A stretch of DNA of 64,000 nucleotides from NCBI RefSeq assembly GCF_040436345.1, contig NC_133232.1, positions 28,769,315 to 28,833,314 of the forward strand, given 5' to 3'. Below the pieces are notes generated by a model, which was given only the letters and a program-made list of their open reading frames with translations, made no database searches and had not been told where the DNA came from. This DNA comes from Pagrus major. Its lineage: Eukaryota > Chordata > Actinopteri > Spariformes > Sparidae. Position 1 is the first letter of the stretch; every line of letters starts with the position of its first letter. Positions 23,993-35,900 of this stretch are shown here, one piece after another. The translations under genes were made by a program, and so were the position numbers.

Positions 23993-26900
23993 GCGTAAAA
24001 GACTGATTGGTCGATGTAATAATTCATCCAGTCCAGACAGCCATAAGTAAAGCCCTTACTAATTCAAGTCCAGTATAAGAAATTGAGACTTCAGTCACAT
24101 GCGTTCACAGAATAGAGTGGGACTTTCCTTAGTTACATGAGCTTTAGAACAAAGGACTGTAGGCTTTGTCTATCTAAGAAATGGGGTACAATAAGGCATT
24201 CACAATTTAAATCTGTTTTTGTTTAATCTTAGTAACATAGCATTATGACCGCTATGTACTGGTGCCTGAGAGAATGCCTCAAGGAAAATAAGAAATCCTT
24301 TGAGACAGAAACTTTAAGATGCTTTATGGTCAGATGAGGATAAGAAGTCAAATCAACCAGAAGATCAGAGCAGATCAACACTTGACTACACGAGGGTCAC
24401 AACAGTTTCAAGTTATACCGTGGCATGAAAATTGACAGTTATCATACCGTGTACATTTGCTTATCTACGGTAATAATTTCTACCCTATTAGTGTTATTAA
24501 AAACATATACATTTATATCAGGTTTCATGTTGATGTACAGTAGGGTGGCGGTTTGATCCCAATCTCCTTCTGGCCAAATGTCAAAGGCTACTGCCAGCAC
24601 AATTTGTTTATTGGTGTATCCAGATTGATTTTAGGAAGTCTGGACATCAAAAAAACACAAAAAAAAACAAAACACAAGGAATTCGATTTTTGCAAATCAG
24701 ATAACACAACAACGTCGACATCAAATCCAAGCTGCTCTACGAGCAGAGGGGTGTGGAAGACAACACAGAGAACAACAGTCTGTGGAGTCACGCTGAAATA
24801 AATGGTCTGCTTCGCAACTCTACAGCATGATTGTTTGGAGGGCGAGATGATGGGTCTATATTTCTCTCTCAGTCTTTCAGATCTGATTTGAGAAACAAAT
24901 CTGATTTGCCTGCTGTCTGAACATAGCCAAAGACCCTGAACCACAAAGTGCTCCTAGGCCAACACCTTACATGGTAGCTTGCTGCCAGCGGGGTTTGAGT
25001 GTGTACGTGAAACGGATGAATTGTAGAGTCCTCTAGATAAAAAGCGCTACATGCAATCCATCTACCATAAAACTGCTGCTGTCCTGTCCTGTGTTTTTAA
25101 CACCTCACTTCATAATCAAAGTAAAACATGCTTCAACGTTTCCAACCATGGACAGCAGAAGCAGCAGTGGCTGAGGTATCTTGACTTTCAGTGTCTCAAG
25201 TGGCTCAAGCTCCAAAACAGTGGATTGTACTACATTTCCCATGACCACTATCAGCTCCGTCAGACCCTGCATGCGAGTGCTCCTCAGATGGTCCCATTTC
25301 TACAAAAGCCCTAAAAGGTCATGGGTCAAACACTGTTGTCCCAGAGTTGTTGCTGCTGCACCAGTTCATTCTATAAAACCACTAAAATATTGCTTTACTT
25401 GACTTGTTAATATTAAATAAGTTTTCTAACTTATCTAGGTCACTTTATTTAGACAGCAACGAACGGTTACACCCTAATATTAGATTACAAATTGCATGTG
25501 AGCAAAAAATTAACTCGTGAGTTGTTCCAATTTGAGGAGTCTTTCACGTGAATTTTCCCAGGGAACTAATTTTTCCAATTATTTCGACACTACATGAATG
25601 CACAACGAGATTCAGTCCGAATATGTTAGTAGCTGCTAATGCAGCCTGAAGCTTTTGGCCTCACGCATACATTAAGAGTGGACTCCAGGGATCTGTTAAG
25701 CTCACTTCTTTCCATCTCCAGATACAGCCTTTGTTTCGCTCGTGAAGCGCTGACGTAGTGCGTGACGTGACTGAAGTTGAGGCCTGTTTAACTTTGACTG
25801 TGTTGGGAATCGTTCTAAAAACAAACCATATCAAAATCCCATATCAAAAGTTAGCCTCATTCAGAAGAAACAAGCTTCTTTCATAGTCTATAAAATAACT
25901 GGAAAATAATCTTCAGTGTGTTTAGAGTTACATCCAGTGTGATCACAGCTAAATGGAGCAATATTGTAAAATTGAAAGGAACTATTCTTTACTTTCAGAT
26001 GTTGTACGCGATTTATTACATGGAAGTTTCATAATGGATAAAGAAAGTTTTATAACCGAGCGAAAGATCGAGAAAGTACCTGATGTCGCTGACGTCAGGA
26101 GCTCATCCCATGTTAAACTTTCACAAATCAGGTGATGGAGAAATCTTTCCGCTGTATTGCTGCTCTGCTTTCTCTCTGGTGGCTCAGTGTTCAGGAGTGG
26201 AGGATTGTTGGTCCATTTCTTTCTCCTTCAAGCCAGATGAGAACTTAAAACGATGGCAAAATACATGAACAAACAGGTAAACACAGGTAGATTAAAGCAT
26301 AAAGGAGCAGAACAGCCTTAGGTTGGCACATTTCCTTGTTTCTCGCTGTGTTTTAGCCAGGTATGAGTTGCATTAAATAAGTGTTCACATTGCAGACTTT
26401 GTCATAATAACCAGGGAGGGACTGACGCACACCAGGCCACCCTGCCAGTGCTCTCACAAACGATTAGACTCTGCCAAAACTCCAAACATACATCTTGACA
26501 TTAATCGAAAACATGTTTATCGCTTATCTTCATTTGGCTTCTAATGTTTTCTTTGAACTGTGTTTACCTTTAATACACACACACACAGGACTGGGGTTTA
26601 GGAGCTTCTTGCTCTAGGTCAGCCGGCCCTGGTCGTCTCCACACGAACCTTGACAATGTTCTGAGATTTCCCAGAGTCTGGCCGACTGTTAGCATTCTGC
26701 GCTAATGGACTGTTGGCTTTGGTTTGTGAGGACAGTCTCGCTCTCTACTCCTGGCTTCAACACTGACAGACATTATTAGTTATCACTGTCTAAACCTGCG
26801 CTGGCATATTTTGATATTTTGCTAAGATATTGAGCGAGGGGGGCTTAGAAAAGAGCAGGACTGTGGCTGATGGCCGGTGAGGTAATCTTAAGTTAAACAG

Positions 26901-27342
26901 TGGGGCAGGTGGGGAAATAAATCATGAGGAGGACTGTTTGAAAAGAAGCACGAGGCTGGAATAAGATGTACATGAGCTTTTCTTAGGTTTACATTAAAGG
27001 CAGGTGTATGAGACAAATCTAAGAGGAACAACTTAAAGAAAAAACCTCTAAAAACAGCTGCAAACATTACTCTCAACATGATTAGTCCCTGTTTAACTGT
27101 CAAAGTTTGGGGGTCCTCTTCCACTGAAAAACGTGTTTCTTAGTGTTTCTTCATTTGGACTGTGCAGAATGATGCATGTGCCGAGTTTCAAATTGATCCG
27201 CTGAAGAGGGAAAGTTTCTATGCGCTCACTTTAAACCTCAGCTCAACACGTGTGCATACCGGTATGACTTGTGACATAACAACTAATTTGGGACCAATCG
27301 TGGTTCAGTATGCAACTCACACAAGTTTCATGTGGAAACTTA
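23993..27342. other. Presumed kcnk4 first intron, no exon seen
   Basis: No conserved peptide with splice sites on either strand. The small frames (for example 24588-24944 minus) look random. Confidence 0.4.
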
Positions 27343-27770
27343 AAGGATAACTTCACCCAAAAATGAAAATTCAGTCATTATCTCCTCATCAACTTGGATG
27401 AAGTTTTTTAGTCCACAAAACTTTTCTGGAGCTTCACATCAACTCCTAAACAACTGAAGTAGATGGGGACTTGTTTAAAAAACATTTTTTTTAAAATAAA
27501 ACAAAATAAAATAAAAAAGCAAGCCATCTGAGGGTGCACAAGCTCAACTGCACATAAAGGGTCAATTCAAATCAATTTGGGATCTCTGGGCTTCTGGTGA
27601 CTTGGATTATGCTGGATGAGTCCCAATCTACTTGGGAGAATGCTGCAACGCTGTTTTGCTGTGATGCTCCACAAAATGTTTCGTTGGCTACGCAACTTCA
27701 CCTGACTGCATCAGCATGAGGGTGAGTAAATAATGACTGAAATTTCATTTTTGGTTGAATTTATCCTTTG
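27343..27770. mobile_element. Non-autonomous inverted-repeat DNA element (family A, copy 2)
   Basis: The left end 'AAAGGATAACTTCACCCAAA' pairs with the right end, whose reverse complement is 'AAAGGATAAATTCAACCAAA'. Inner blocks CCACAAAACTTTTCTGGAGC and GATGCTCCACAAAATG also pair. It shares these blocks with the element at 3107-3663 in the TGF-beta intron. Confidence 0.8.
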
Positions 27771-28818
27771 AGAGCTTGCATGGTGTAAAATTACACATCC
27801 AACTATGTTAACCTGATAGCTGCAGTGACTGTACAGTTCAGATGAACATTTTACAGATAGTTACATAGGCACTATACATATTGGGTTTAAATAAGGTCAA
27901 AATAATAATAATAAAAAAAGCTATTTCTATCATTACACAGAGCAGTGAGGTCTGTGAGACTAGCAAGTAAAGTTACTGTAGTGCCGACAGCTCACTGCTG
28001 GATTTGAGTGACCGTATTGTTTCTACTGTACGACAACAAAAAGAGGCCCGTCTGTAAACATAACAGTCAGACACAGCTCGAGAAACAAAGATTTTGTTCC
28101 ACCCCTTTATCTGTGCTGACAAACCTCAAGGGATGGATGTGATCGTCTGTGGATGAGGATGTAGTATTTACTGAAGAATTTACAGCGCTGGGAGAAAATA
28201 AAGCTCCTTTAAATGTTACTACCCCCCAAAGTATGTCTCTTTTTTCTAGTTGGCCATCACTGACGTCAGAAGGAAATCACATGTTACAACTCTGCTCCAC
28301 TGGTTTCATGGTCTGGGAAAGAATTATCCTTAAAAATAATGACAGGACTGTTTTGCGTTACAGAAGTATCACAGAAAAATATGTATTTGTTGACATTTTG
28401 TTCTGTTTGTACAAAATGAAAATAAGGATGAGCTTATCAAATGTTGAAGCTACACAAGTTTTAAGCTCAGTTACTTTCTAAATGTTGCACTTAAAATTAC
28501 TGTGTTGTCGGCAGTGTCAGGGTTGAGAGATATTGGCAGGAAAAACAGAGCAGGGGATTAATAATTGTTTCATACATCAAAGTGACAGTCTGCTACTATA
28601 CTTGGTAACTTATAGTTAAAAAGAAATAAACAAATTCTGGGTAAAAGGCCAAAGAGCCACACATGCAAACCGGATCTCAACCAAGCAGCATGCATGATAA
28701 AAATACACGTTTCTAATTCTGAAGGGACAATAACCAACAGAATCGTTCTTTTCTTAGAAATACTGATATTTTAACTCTCAATAACTCTCTTAAAACAAAC
28801 AATTTTTACTTGTCTTAC

Positions 28819-29110
28819 CTTCAGTTTGAAGAAATGTTGCTATCCAAGTTTATCTCCTGCAGCATGTGCCGTTCTTTCACCATTCAGCACTCAGCAAGGA
28901 GCTCTCTGTGTGTGTATGTGTGTCTGTTGTCAAAGTGCATGTGTTCATGTGTGTTTTCTCCTTGGAAGGTGTTTCCCCATTCTCGTGACCCTACATCACT
29001 CTGACAGAGAGGAGAAGATCGTAGGAGGAGGATCAGGAGGAGGAGGAGGAGCATTACTCTGCTGCGAGTGTGATTAAGTGCCGTCACCGCAGAGGAAGAG
29101 CAGAGGGCCC
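28819..29110 (-). promoter_or_regulatory. Possible non-coding first exon and promoter of kcnk4
   Basis: The minus strand has a strong donor (AAACTGAAG|GTAAGAC, exon end at 28819) with no upstream coding frame, preceded by a purine/pyrimidine-asymmetric (AGG/CCT)n tract (29017-29052) of a kind common at promoters. It lies between the kcnk4 coding exons and the end of cenpf. The link to kcnk4 is inferred; only a transcript would prove it. Confidence 0.35.
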
Positions 29111-29662
29111 GGAGTTTCCTGAGGTGGACGTGGGGGGGCTTAGCTCTCTAAATCCTCGCCTTTCCAACCTCTGTCTTTTTGGGAAGTAAAAAGAGACACT
29201 TGTTTCTTCAAAGTCAGAGTTATGCTCCACACAATTTTTCTTGCACTTGAGGAGACGTTGCAGTATGAAATAAAACAGACTCTAAAGTTGGAAAGCCTAA
29301 CTCTTCAATTCACTCTTTAATTTTATTTTATTTGAGTGTGCTCCTTTAAAGCGTTCCGCAACTTCTCAATAATGTGTTCATGACCGAGAGGCAAAGGAAG
29401 AGGACTTTGATAATTGCGGAAATACTTTAGTGATTAAACAGATATTCCACTTAAACTCTTTGAGGCCCTCTTCATTGGACCGAGGCGATCATTTAGAGTT
29501 AATTGTACGTCAGCAGCACAAAAAATCCTCGCACACAGCTGACAGCGGACCAAACACACCAAACATCATGACATGAAATACAATAGCCAGACTTCTCAGA
29601 CTCAAAGGCGCTCAACAATAAATGAATCCAAAAGAGACAACAGTTAAATTAAGAGCAAGCCT

Positions 29663-29668
29663 TTTATT
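29663..29668 (-). terminator. Poly(A) signal AATAAA, likely end of cenpf
   Basis: Minus-strand AGAATAAAAGGCTTGCTC. It lies about 2.6 kb after the stop of the distal alternative cenpf exon (32300-32302) and 3.2 kb after the proximal stop, with no intervening gene. Confidence 0.45.
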
Positions 29669-31731
29669 CTAGCCGCAAACACAACACAGATACATTCACA
29701 TCAAAGTGTCCAAAACAAGGCAACAAATACACAGTGAGTTAATCAGTGAGTGTCTGTGCTCAGAGTCCGACAATCCCACCTCACTGCCAAAAGACTACAG
29801 ATCCCAGAGATATGAAGGCAGCTGAAAGGGAGGGACAGTGTGTGTGTGTCAACATGGCAAATGAATGGCAATGGCATCTAGTCGGGGCAGTAACAGTCCA
29901 CACTGTTCTGACTCAGTCAACAAACCAAGGCCAGGAGAGAACGAATCTAAATTAATGTTAACATAAGAAAACCAAATCACTCCACACTTTTAACACAAAT
30001 ATGTCAAAAACCTTCAGCTGAAGTTATATCAAAAGTTACTGAAGAGAGCTCAGCAAGGTTTCAAAGGATACGTACACATTTTGTTCATGTCTTAAAACAA
30101 TACTCACGTGCTTCCATTTATATTGAAAGAATAAACGGTCTCTTAAATGGTTCCCCCTGTCCATACTGGCCACAAAGACAACATTTTCTGAAGGTAATTA
30201 CAGTGTAATTAATTGGGGACAAAACTCACAGTCCTATTTTAGAAGCTAATATCAAGCTTTAGCAGGTATCTTTGAAATTTACTGTCTGTGTAGTATGAAA
30301 TTCCCTCTTTTTGTTAGTGGTCCTCCATCAGAACTCAGCAAGTAAATACTGTGGTGGAAACATAAAGAGATTATACTTTAAAAAGATCTCAATTTATTCC
30401 AATGGAATTGCCGCATTAGTGGATTCACTGAGAGGTATTTTTCGAATAGAGTTTAACTTTAAATCTTAGGGATGTACAATATTATCAGCATGTCATCAGC
30501 ATCAGAAGATAAAAGCTTTAAAATGATTTACTGACACCCTGAAATGAACACTTCTGCCAAGATGACATGCTGATAAAATGATGCTTAAATTAGGTGGACG
30601 TGATGCAAACCGTTCAAAAAGTTGTTTTCTTATTTTGTGTACCTCGCATATCAGTTGCATCAATTGCATATATCGCTATTGGCAATCTGCTAAAATGAAT
30701 AAGGAAAACACAGTAAATCTTGACCCATGAATTCACGGGGTTGACCAATAACAAGCTATGTTGACCTTTTAGGAGACGGGGAGTCCAAAACGGTTGAAGG
30801 TATTGTAGCTTATTAGCTGTGTTTCTTTATTCAGTTTCATTTATTCTCCTCTGATGGTTAAATAAAGTGGATGTGGCATATTAATACCTACACAAAATAG
30901 TAATAGCTTGCAGAGTTATGAGACAAGAGTTGATGGTACAATTTGAATAAACTGTGTGAACTTCTTGTCTCATTGGCGACTGAGCTAAGCTAGAGAAAAT
31001 AGAGAAATTCTCCATGGGCTATGATGACTGACTGGCATCAAGTTTATTGAGCTAGCGCTGCGAGTATATTCATTACATCATCAAGTTACTAGACCAGAGA
31101 TGTTTCATAGCAGCATCTACTAAACTTTTACACATGATGAAGACTGTGGATTTTGCCCCCTCCCTTACATTAAAATTACTTTAGTAAAAGAGTATGGACA
31201 AGAGAAACCATTACGACATTTAACTCTTTCCTGTCTCCTTCAACGTGGGTGTGTGAGTATTTGTTTAAGACTTGAAAAATGTGAACCTATCTTTAACTAA
31301 CTGGTCAAACCTTGTAAGCATGCAAAGTGGTGAGATCCTCTGTTATAGGGCATAATACAAACTGTACATCAACTCCAAGTTTATCTACAAAATCTACAGT
31401 GTACATACATGTTGGCTACTGTCGGCTACAACACTGTAACTAATGTGCAAAAACCAAAAACAGAAACATCAAATCAAAAAAAGAATATCTGATCAAATAT
31501 AAGAAACCAATTGAATTTATCTGAAAGCTCTGTTAATAAAAGTAAAGCTTCAAATGTTAGTTTTTGGTAAATGGATCACAGAGCTGACCACTGAGTGCTC
31601 GTTAATGTACGACAGAGAAGCAAAGCAGCAAAAGGAGGAAAGAGGGAGCGCAGTGTGCATCACCATACAAGGAGCGGAAACCATCGCAGGTTAGACTGAG
31701 TCATAAGACATGCTCGCCCCTCTTTTCTCTT

Positions 31732-31766
<35 letters not shown>

Positions 31767-32299
31767 TATATATACAAACAGTAACATCAAGATGAGGACA
31801 CACATGTTCATATTCACAGCTAATGTCTCACACACGCTCACTATGCTTTCACACAATTTCTGTAAACACCTGCCCTCACTAAAACACATTCAAGTGTCCA
31901 TAAATAAGCCACCTCAAGGATTATAAAGAAGAAAATATAATATATCATCACAACAGGCCTCTCTTGGCTTCACCCTTTTTGGAAAACAAGTCAAACTTAT
32001 CTTGATAAGCGCTTGTTTGGAAAAACATCAACTAGGCACTGATTCATTCAAAGTAGGCTGGCCCCATAAGTTAATTCCGAGTTGCTAAAAACTAAACAGT
32101 CCCTTTGGAAGAGTGGTTGTTGGCTTCAACAAACATCAACAAACATCAGTAAATCACTACGTCTGTTCCTAAATATACAGGTGGGTGTAAAGTGACAGCA
32201 TTAGCCAAGTCTCCACACAGCAATTAGAGGATGAACCAGTGACCATTAAGACATTTTAGATCCACAGTGGAGGTGTTCATTCTGCCAGTGCAGGCCCAG
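29669..32299 (-). other. Probable long 3' UTR of cenpf
   Basis: No coding exon of any gene is visible on either strand. The region follows the distal cenpf stop and ends at the AATAAA above. It includes a compound (TC)n(CA)n(TA)n microsatellite at about 31726-31772. Confidence 0.4.
31726..31772. repeat. Compound (TC)n(CA)n(TA)n microsatellite
   Basis: Consecutive runs of TC, CA and TA dinucleotides (TCTCTCTC...CACACACA...TATATATA). Confidence 0.9.
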
Positions 32300-32472
32300 T
32301 TACCTGCACATATGCAAAGAAGTCCATGAGTGATTGCAGCACTTTTTAAACCGGCCCTGTGTTGGTTTGAAGTGCTTCAGGTTGCTGGTGAGTGGAGCAT
32401 CCCTGTATAGCTGCTGTCGTCCATCACTGATGTTCATTGTCAAGCCAAAGTCATCAGGTCTTTCCACCACGT
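32300..32472 (-). CDS. cenpf: Candidate alternative terminal coding exon of cenpf
   Basis: The minus strand has an acceptor (CCGTTTACAG before 32472) with an upstream ACTAAT branch-like motif, then an open frame beginning DVVERPDDFGLTMNISDGR and ending with a basic run (HFKPTQGRFKKC...) and TAA at 32300-32302. It enters in phase 1. This fits a GTTTGT donor inside the previous cenpf exon (exon end 32977, just after the codons for IVRR), and the joined frame stays open, giving about 1690 residues instead of 1654. The donor is weak, so this may be minor, or may be the main form, given the long UTR that follows. No family similarity of this segment was recognised. Confidence 0.4.
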
Positions 32473-32579
32473 CTGTAAACGGATAGCATGTTTATTAGTC
32501 TTGGATAGTCAAAAAATTTAACAATAAAAATATAATACAATATTTAGTTTTTCCTTGATTATGATGAACATGGGCTCTA

Positions 32580-32850
32580 GGACTGCAACTAATGATTATT
32601 TCCTTTTATCAATCTGCGGATTATTTGTTAAATTAAATGGTTTATTGTTTAGTCTACAAAATGTTAAAACTGGTGAAAAAATGCCCATCAAAACTTCCAA
32701 GAGTTTAAAATGTTTTGAACTGGTCATTTCATTCCCAGCTTGTCAAATACTGAAGCCTTGGGTTGGCCGATGTTGACCAACGTCCCGACCCAAAGCATCA
32801 GTATTTGACAACCTAGGAATGAGACACAATAATCAACTATCTTTCTCTTT
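32580..32850. mobile_element. Inverted-repeat element related to family B, carrying a long hairpin
   Basis: Starts GGACTGCAACTAATGATTAT, like the element at 15212-15548, and includes 'TTAAATGGTTTATTGTTTAG'. A near-palindrome with 38-base arms (32729-32766 and 32785-32822) sits at its right side. It lies between the two candidate last exons of cenpf. Confidence 0.5.
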
Positions 32851-32911
32851 GTTGTCTACTAGTTCTCTCGGTGTTTAGGGATAGTCTCTGGAGGTTACCT
32901 GTCACTGTGTT

Positions 32912-35900
32912 TTAATCAGTCTCCTCCTGCTTTTGGTTTTTCTGAGGGGCAGGTACGACACTTGTCCCTAACAAACCTCTTCTCACAATGTAGGGGCATG
33001 AGGGACCACTGGGGATGTCTGCAAAACCTGCATGACAGGAGGAGAGGGCGACAGGAATAAATAAGAGGATTAGGGGACAGTAGATGAAGGTCAGAGTGAA
33101 AAATCAAAAGGCACATAAAGGGAGTGCAGAGAGGAAAAAGCACAAACAGCAGGCACACTTGCTGTTTGTGTATCACACAGTCGGAAAGTCACAAGTTCGC
33201 CAAGATTCAGATATTCAGTGACACATGAACACTATTAATGTTACACAACCAAACTCTAATGCACCATTTAATTCGTCTGGGAAGAATTTGAACTCTGAAG
33301 TTGGTGTCAGTATTATGCAATTTCTGGGAACACAATTGGAGATTTGCCATATTGCTTATTTGTTGTCCCAACAAACTTTTGACCCTAAACTTTTGTTAGT
33401 TTTGGCTTTCACAGCAGGGCTCAGATTTTAACGGTGACTGTCAAATAATATTCTCTCCCAATAAACAAATATTCTGACATTTTGGGAAAATGTCAACACT
33501 TGTTTGCTGCCAGACCTACATTGAGATCATATACAAGATCATATCTATGGATTCAGCATTAAGACAGGATTGGGAAAAAGTTCACATGAGCCAACAACTA
33601 AGACTGAAAGTGAGGAGAAAGTCTAATAGCCAATAAAAAAGACAAAGTATGTATAAAGACACAAAGAGATATATACAGTATCTTGTTTACAGTTTGTCAA
33701 GAGAGGATCTAGACTGTAGGTATGGTGCTTCTTTTCAGTGAAAATTTGAGAATAAAACTGTGTGTTGATGCAATTTTAAACAAAACAAATATTACTCAAG
33801 CCTCAAGTATTTGACAGCTAATAGAGTTACCTTTCATGACGACTTCCGGCAGTCCATAGGGTTCATACTCTGTGTCGTCAAAGGCGGCTGAAAGCTGCGT
33901 CCTGTTACGGCGAATTCTTTCAGCCAGACGGGCCGGGTCAGCTGGGATAGGGAAGGAACCTGAAAACAAGATCTTGTCAGCTGACACAGCCTCCTCAGTT
34001 AATGGGACAGGAGAGACTGGAGGTGATTCCACTGACTCGTCTTCATCATCTTCCTCCTCCTCAGTCTGTGTGTACGCACAGTGGAGTTCGGGTGCTGGTG
34101 GAGAGCTGTGAAGATACAAACTCTCCTCTGTTTGACTGCTGACACTTTTCATTTCTGTCCTGGCATCTCCTTTTGAGGAGACAATGTTTGTGTTTATTTC
34201 ATTGGTCAGTCTGGAGGCATCTGGATTCCCCATGTGACACTCGGCTGGTTTGGTCTGCTTTGGTCCTGAAACTTTGTGAGAATCTTTGGTGACATGTTGT
34301 TGACCTGTTTTCTCAGATGACATTTGGATAACTTCACTGTCCGTCTTTTGTTTTTGCTGCGTTTGACAGATATTTGACTGACGTGAGAGGGTAATCTCTT
34401 GGTTTTCCTTTTCAGAGTCCTGAACAAGAGAAAAACACAACAGTTAAAGGCCTCATCCTTTATGTTCAGAAAGATGTGTGCCAAATAATTGAGAGTCAAA
34501 TAAACCTGTAAAATTGTAAAACTGTAAAACTTCTAAATTCACCTCAAATATTCTACAAAACCTTGACATAAAAGGCCTAAAAGCACATTTCATGGTATTA
34601 AATGTAAGAGAGTGATTGAGAAAAATCACCTTGTCAATCTCGGCAGTGTCGTGAATATACTCCGGAGGGGATGCAGACTTTTTAGAGGGATGGAAAATCT
34701 TTGGTCCAGGAAGGTTGCTGTGCTGCAGTCTTAAGGTACAACAAGAAAAAGACATCAGAAGCCCATACATACTTAAACATTAAACTAAAGCTAATCACCT
34801 TACATCACTTCAAATGTTAGTTATTGTCGGATTTTTCATTGCTTCCTGCTATGAGTGTGTTACCTGGAGAACAACATGCGGCCCTGCAGTTTGCTGGAGG
34901 TGCAGGAGAGGAGTAACTCGTCTTCTCTGATGAGTGTCATATTACCATGGCTCTCCTCAACATCCAGATGAGTTGCCTGAACCGGGGCTTGCATCATCTC
35001 ATCAGTCTGCTGCTGGTTTGACTGTCTAACAGCAGAGATCTTGTCTTGGGTCTCACACTGGTTGTCTGTGTTGGTAAGGTCAAAAGTTGGAGCTGACTGG
35101 GAGGCCAGTCTCCACACAGCAAGCTCCTCGGTCTGCTCCTGGGTCTCCTCAGAGAGAGCCCGTACCTTCACGTTCAGCTCCACCACCTGGACAGAAGGGG
35201 AAGGACAGGACAGACTGAATCAAATACAGTTCCCAAATAAAACTCATTGCGGAAAAATACACAAGGCTATATACAAGTCAATCTTTACATAGTGATTAAG
35301 ATAACTGGGAATACTTCATAAATTAAATTTTTTCCACCACTGATGTAAGATACGGAACAAATATATTCAAAACAAGGATGTGACTTCAGTTCCCAGGGAA
35401 GATATATATTCAGTTTCCCTGTCTATGTGATTAACTTGACAACCTATTTGTGTCTCTCCTCTTCAGTAACACATGTCACATCATTGCTGTGATAAAGAGG
35501 TAGTACACAATCACTACCTGTTGCTGTAGGCGCTGAATCTGAAGCTGATACACTGCCTCCAGCACTTCTTCAGTCCTTGTAGTCCTCCCATCTCCCCTTT
35601 CTAAATCTCCTTCATCTCCAATCCTTTTCACATTCTCAAGCGCTGACTGTTGTACGCCATTGCTGATGTCATTCAGCACGCTAGGCGACCTCTGCTCCAC
35701 TGAGCAGGGCAGAGAAGCATTTCCTGTGTTTTGGCTTTGGTTAACTGGGTCTTCTTGGTTCTCAACACCAGTGTGTAGCACTGGAGTGCTGGTGTCTGAG
35801 ACGGTCAAGCTGGTTATTCTTTGTTTCAGCAGCTGATTCTCCTGCCGGAGAGCGAGCAGTTCCGGGACCACGTCTGCTGTTCCTCCATCTTGACTGCGCT

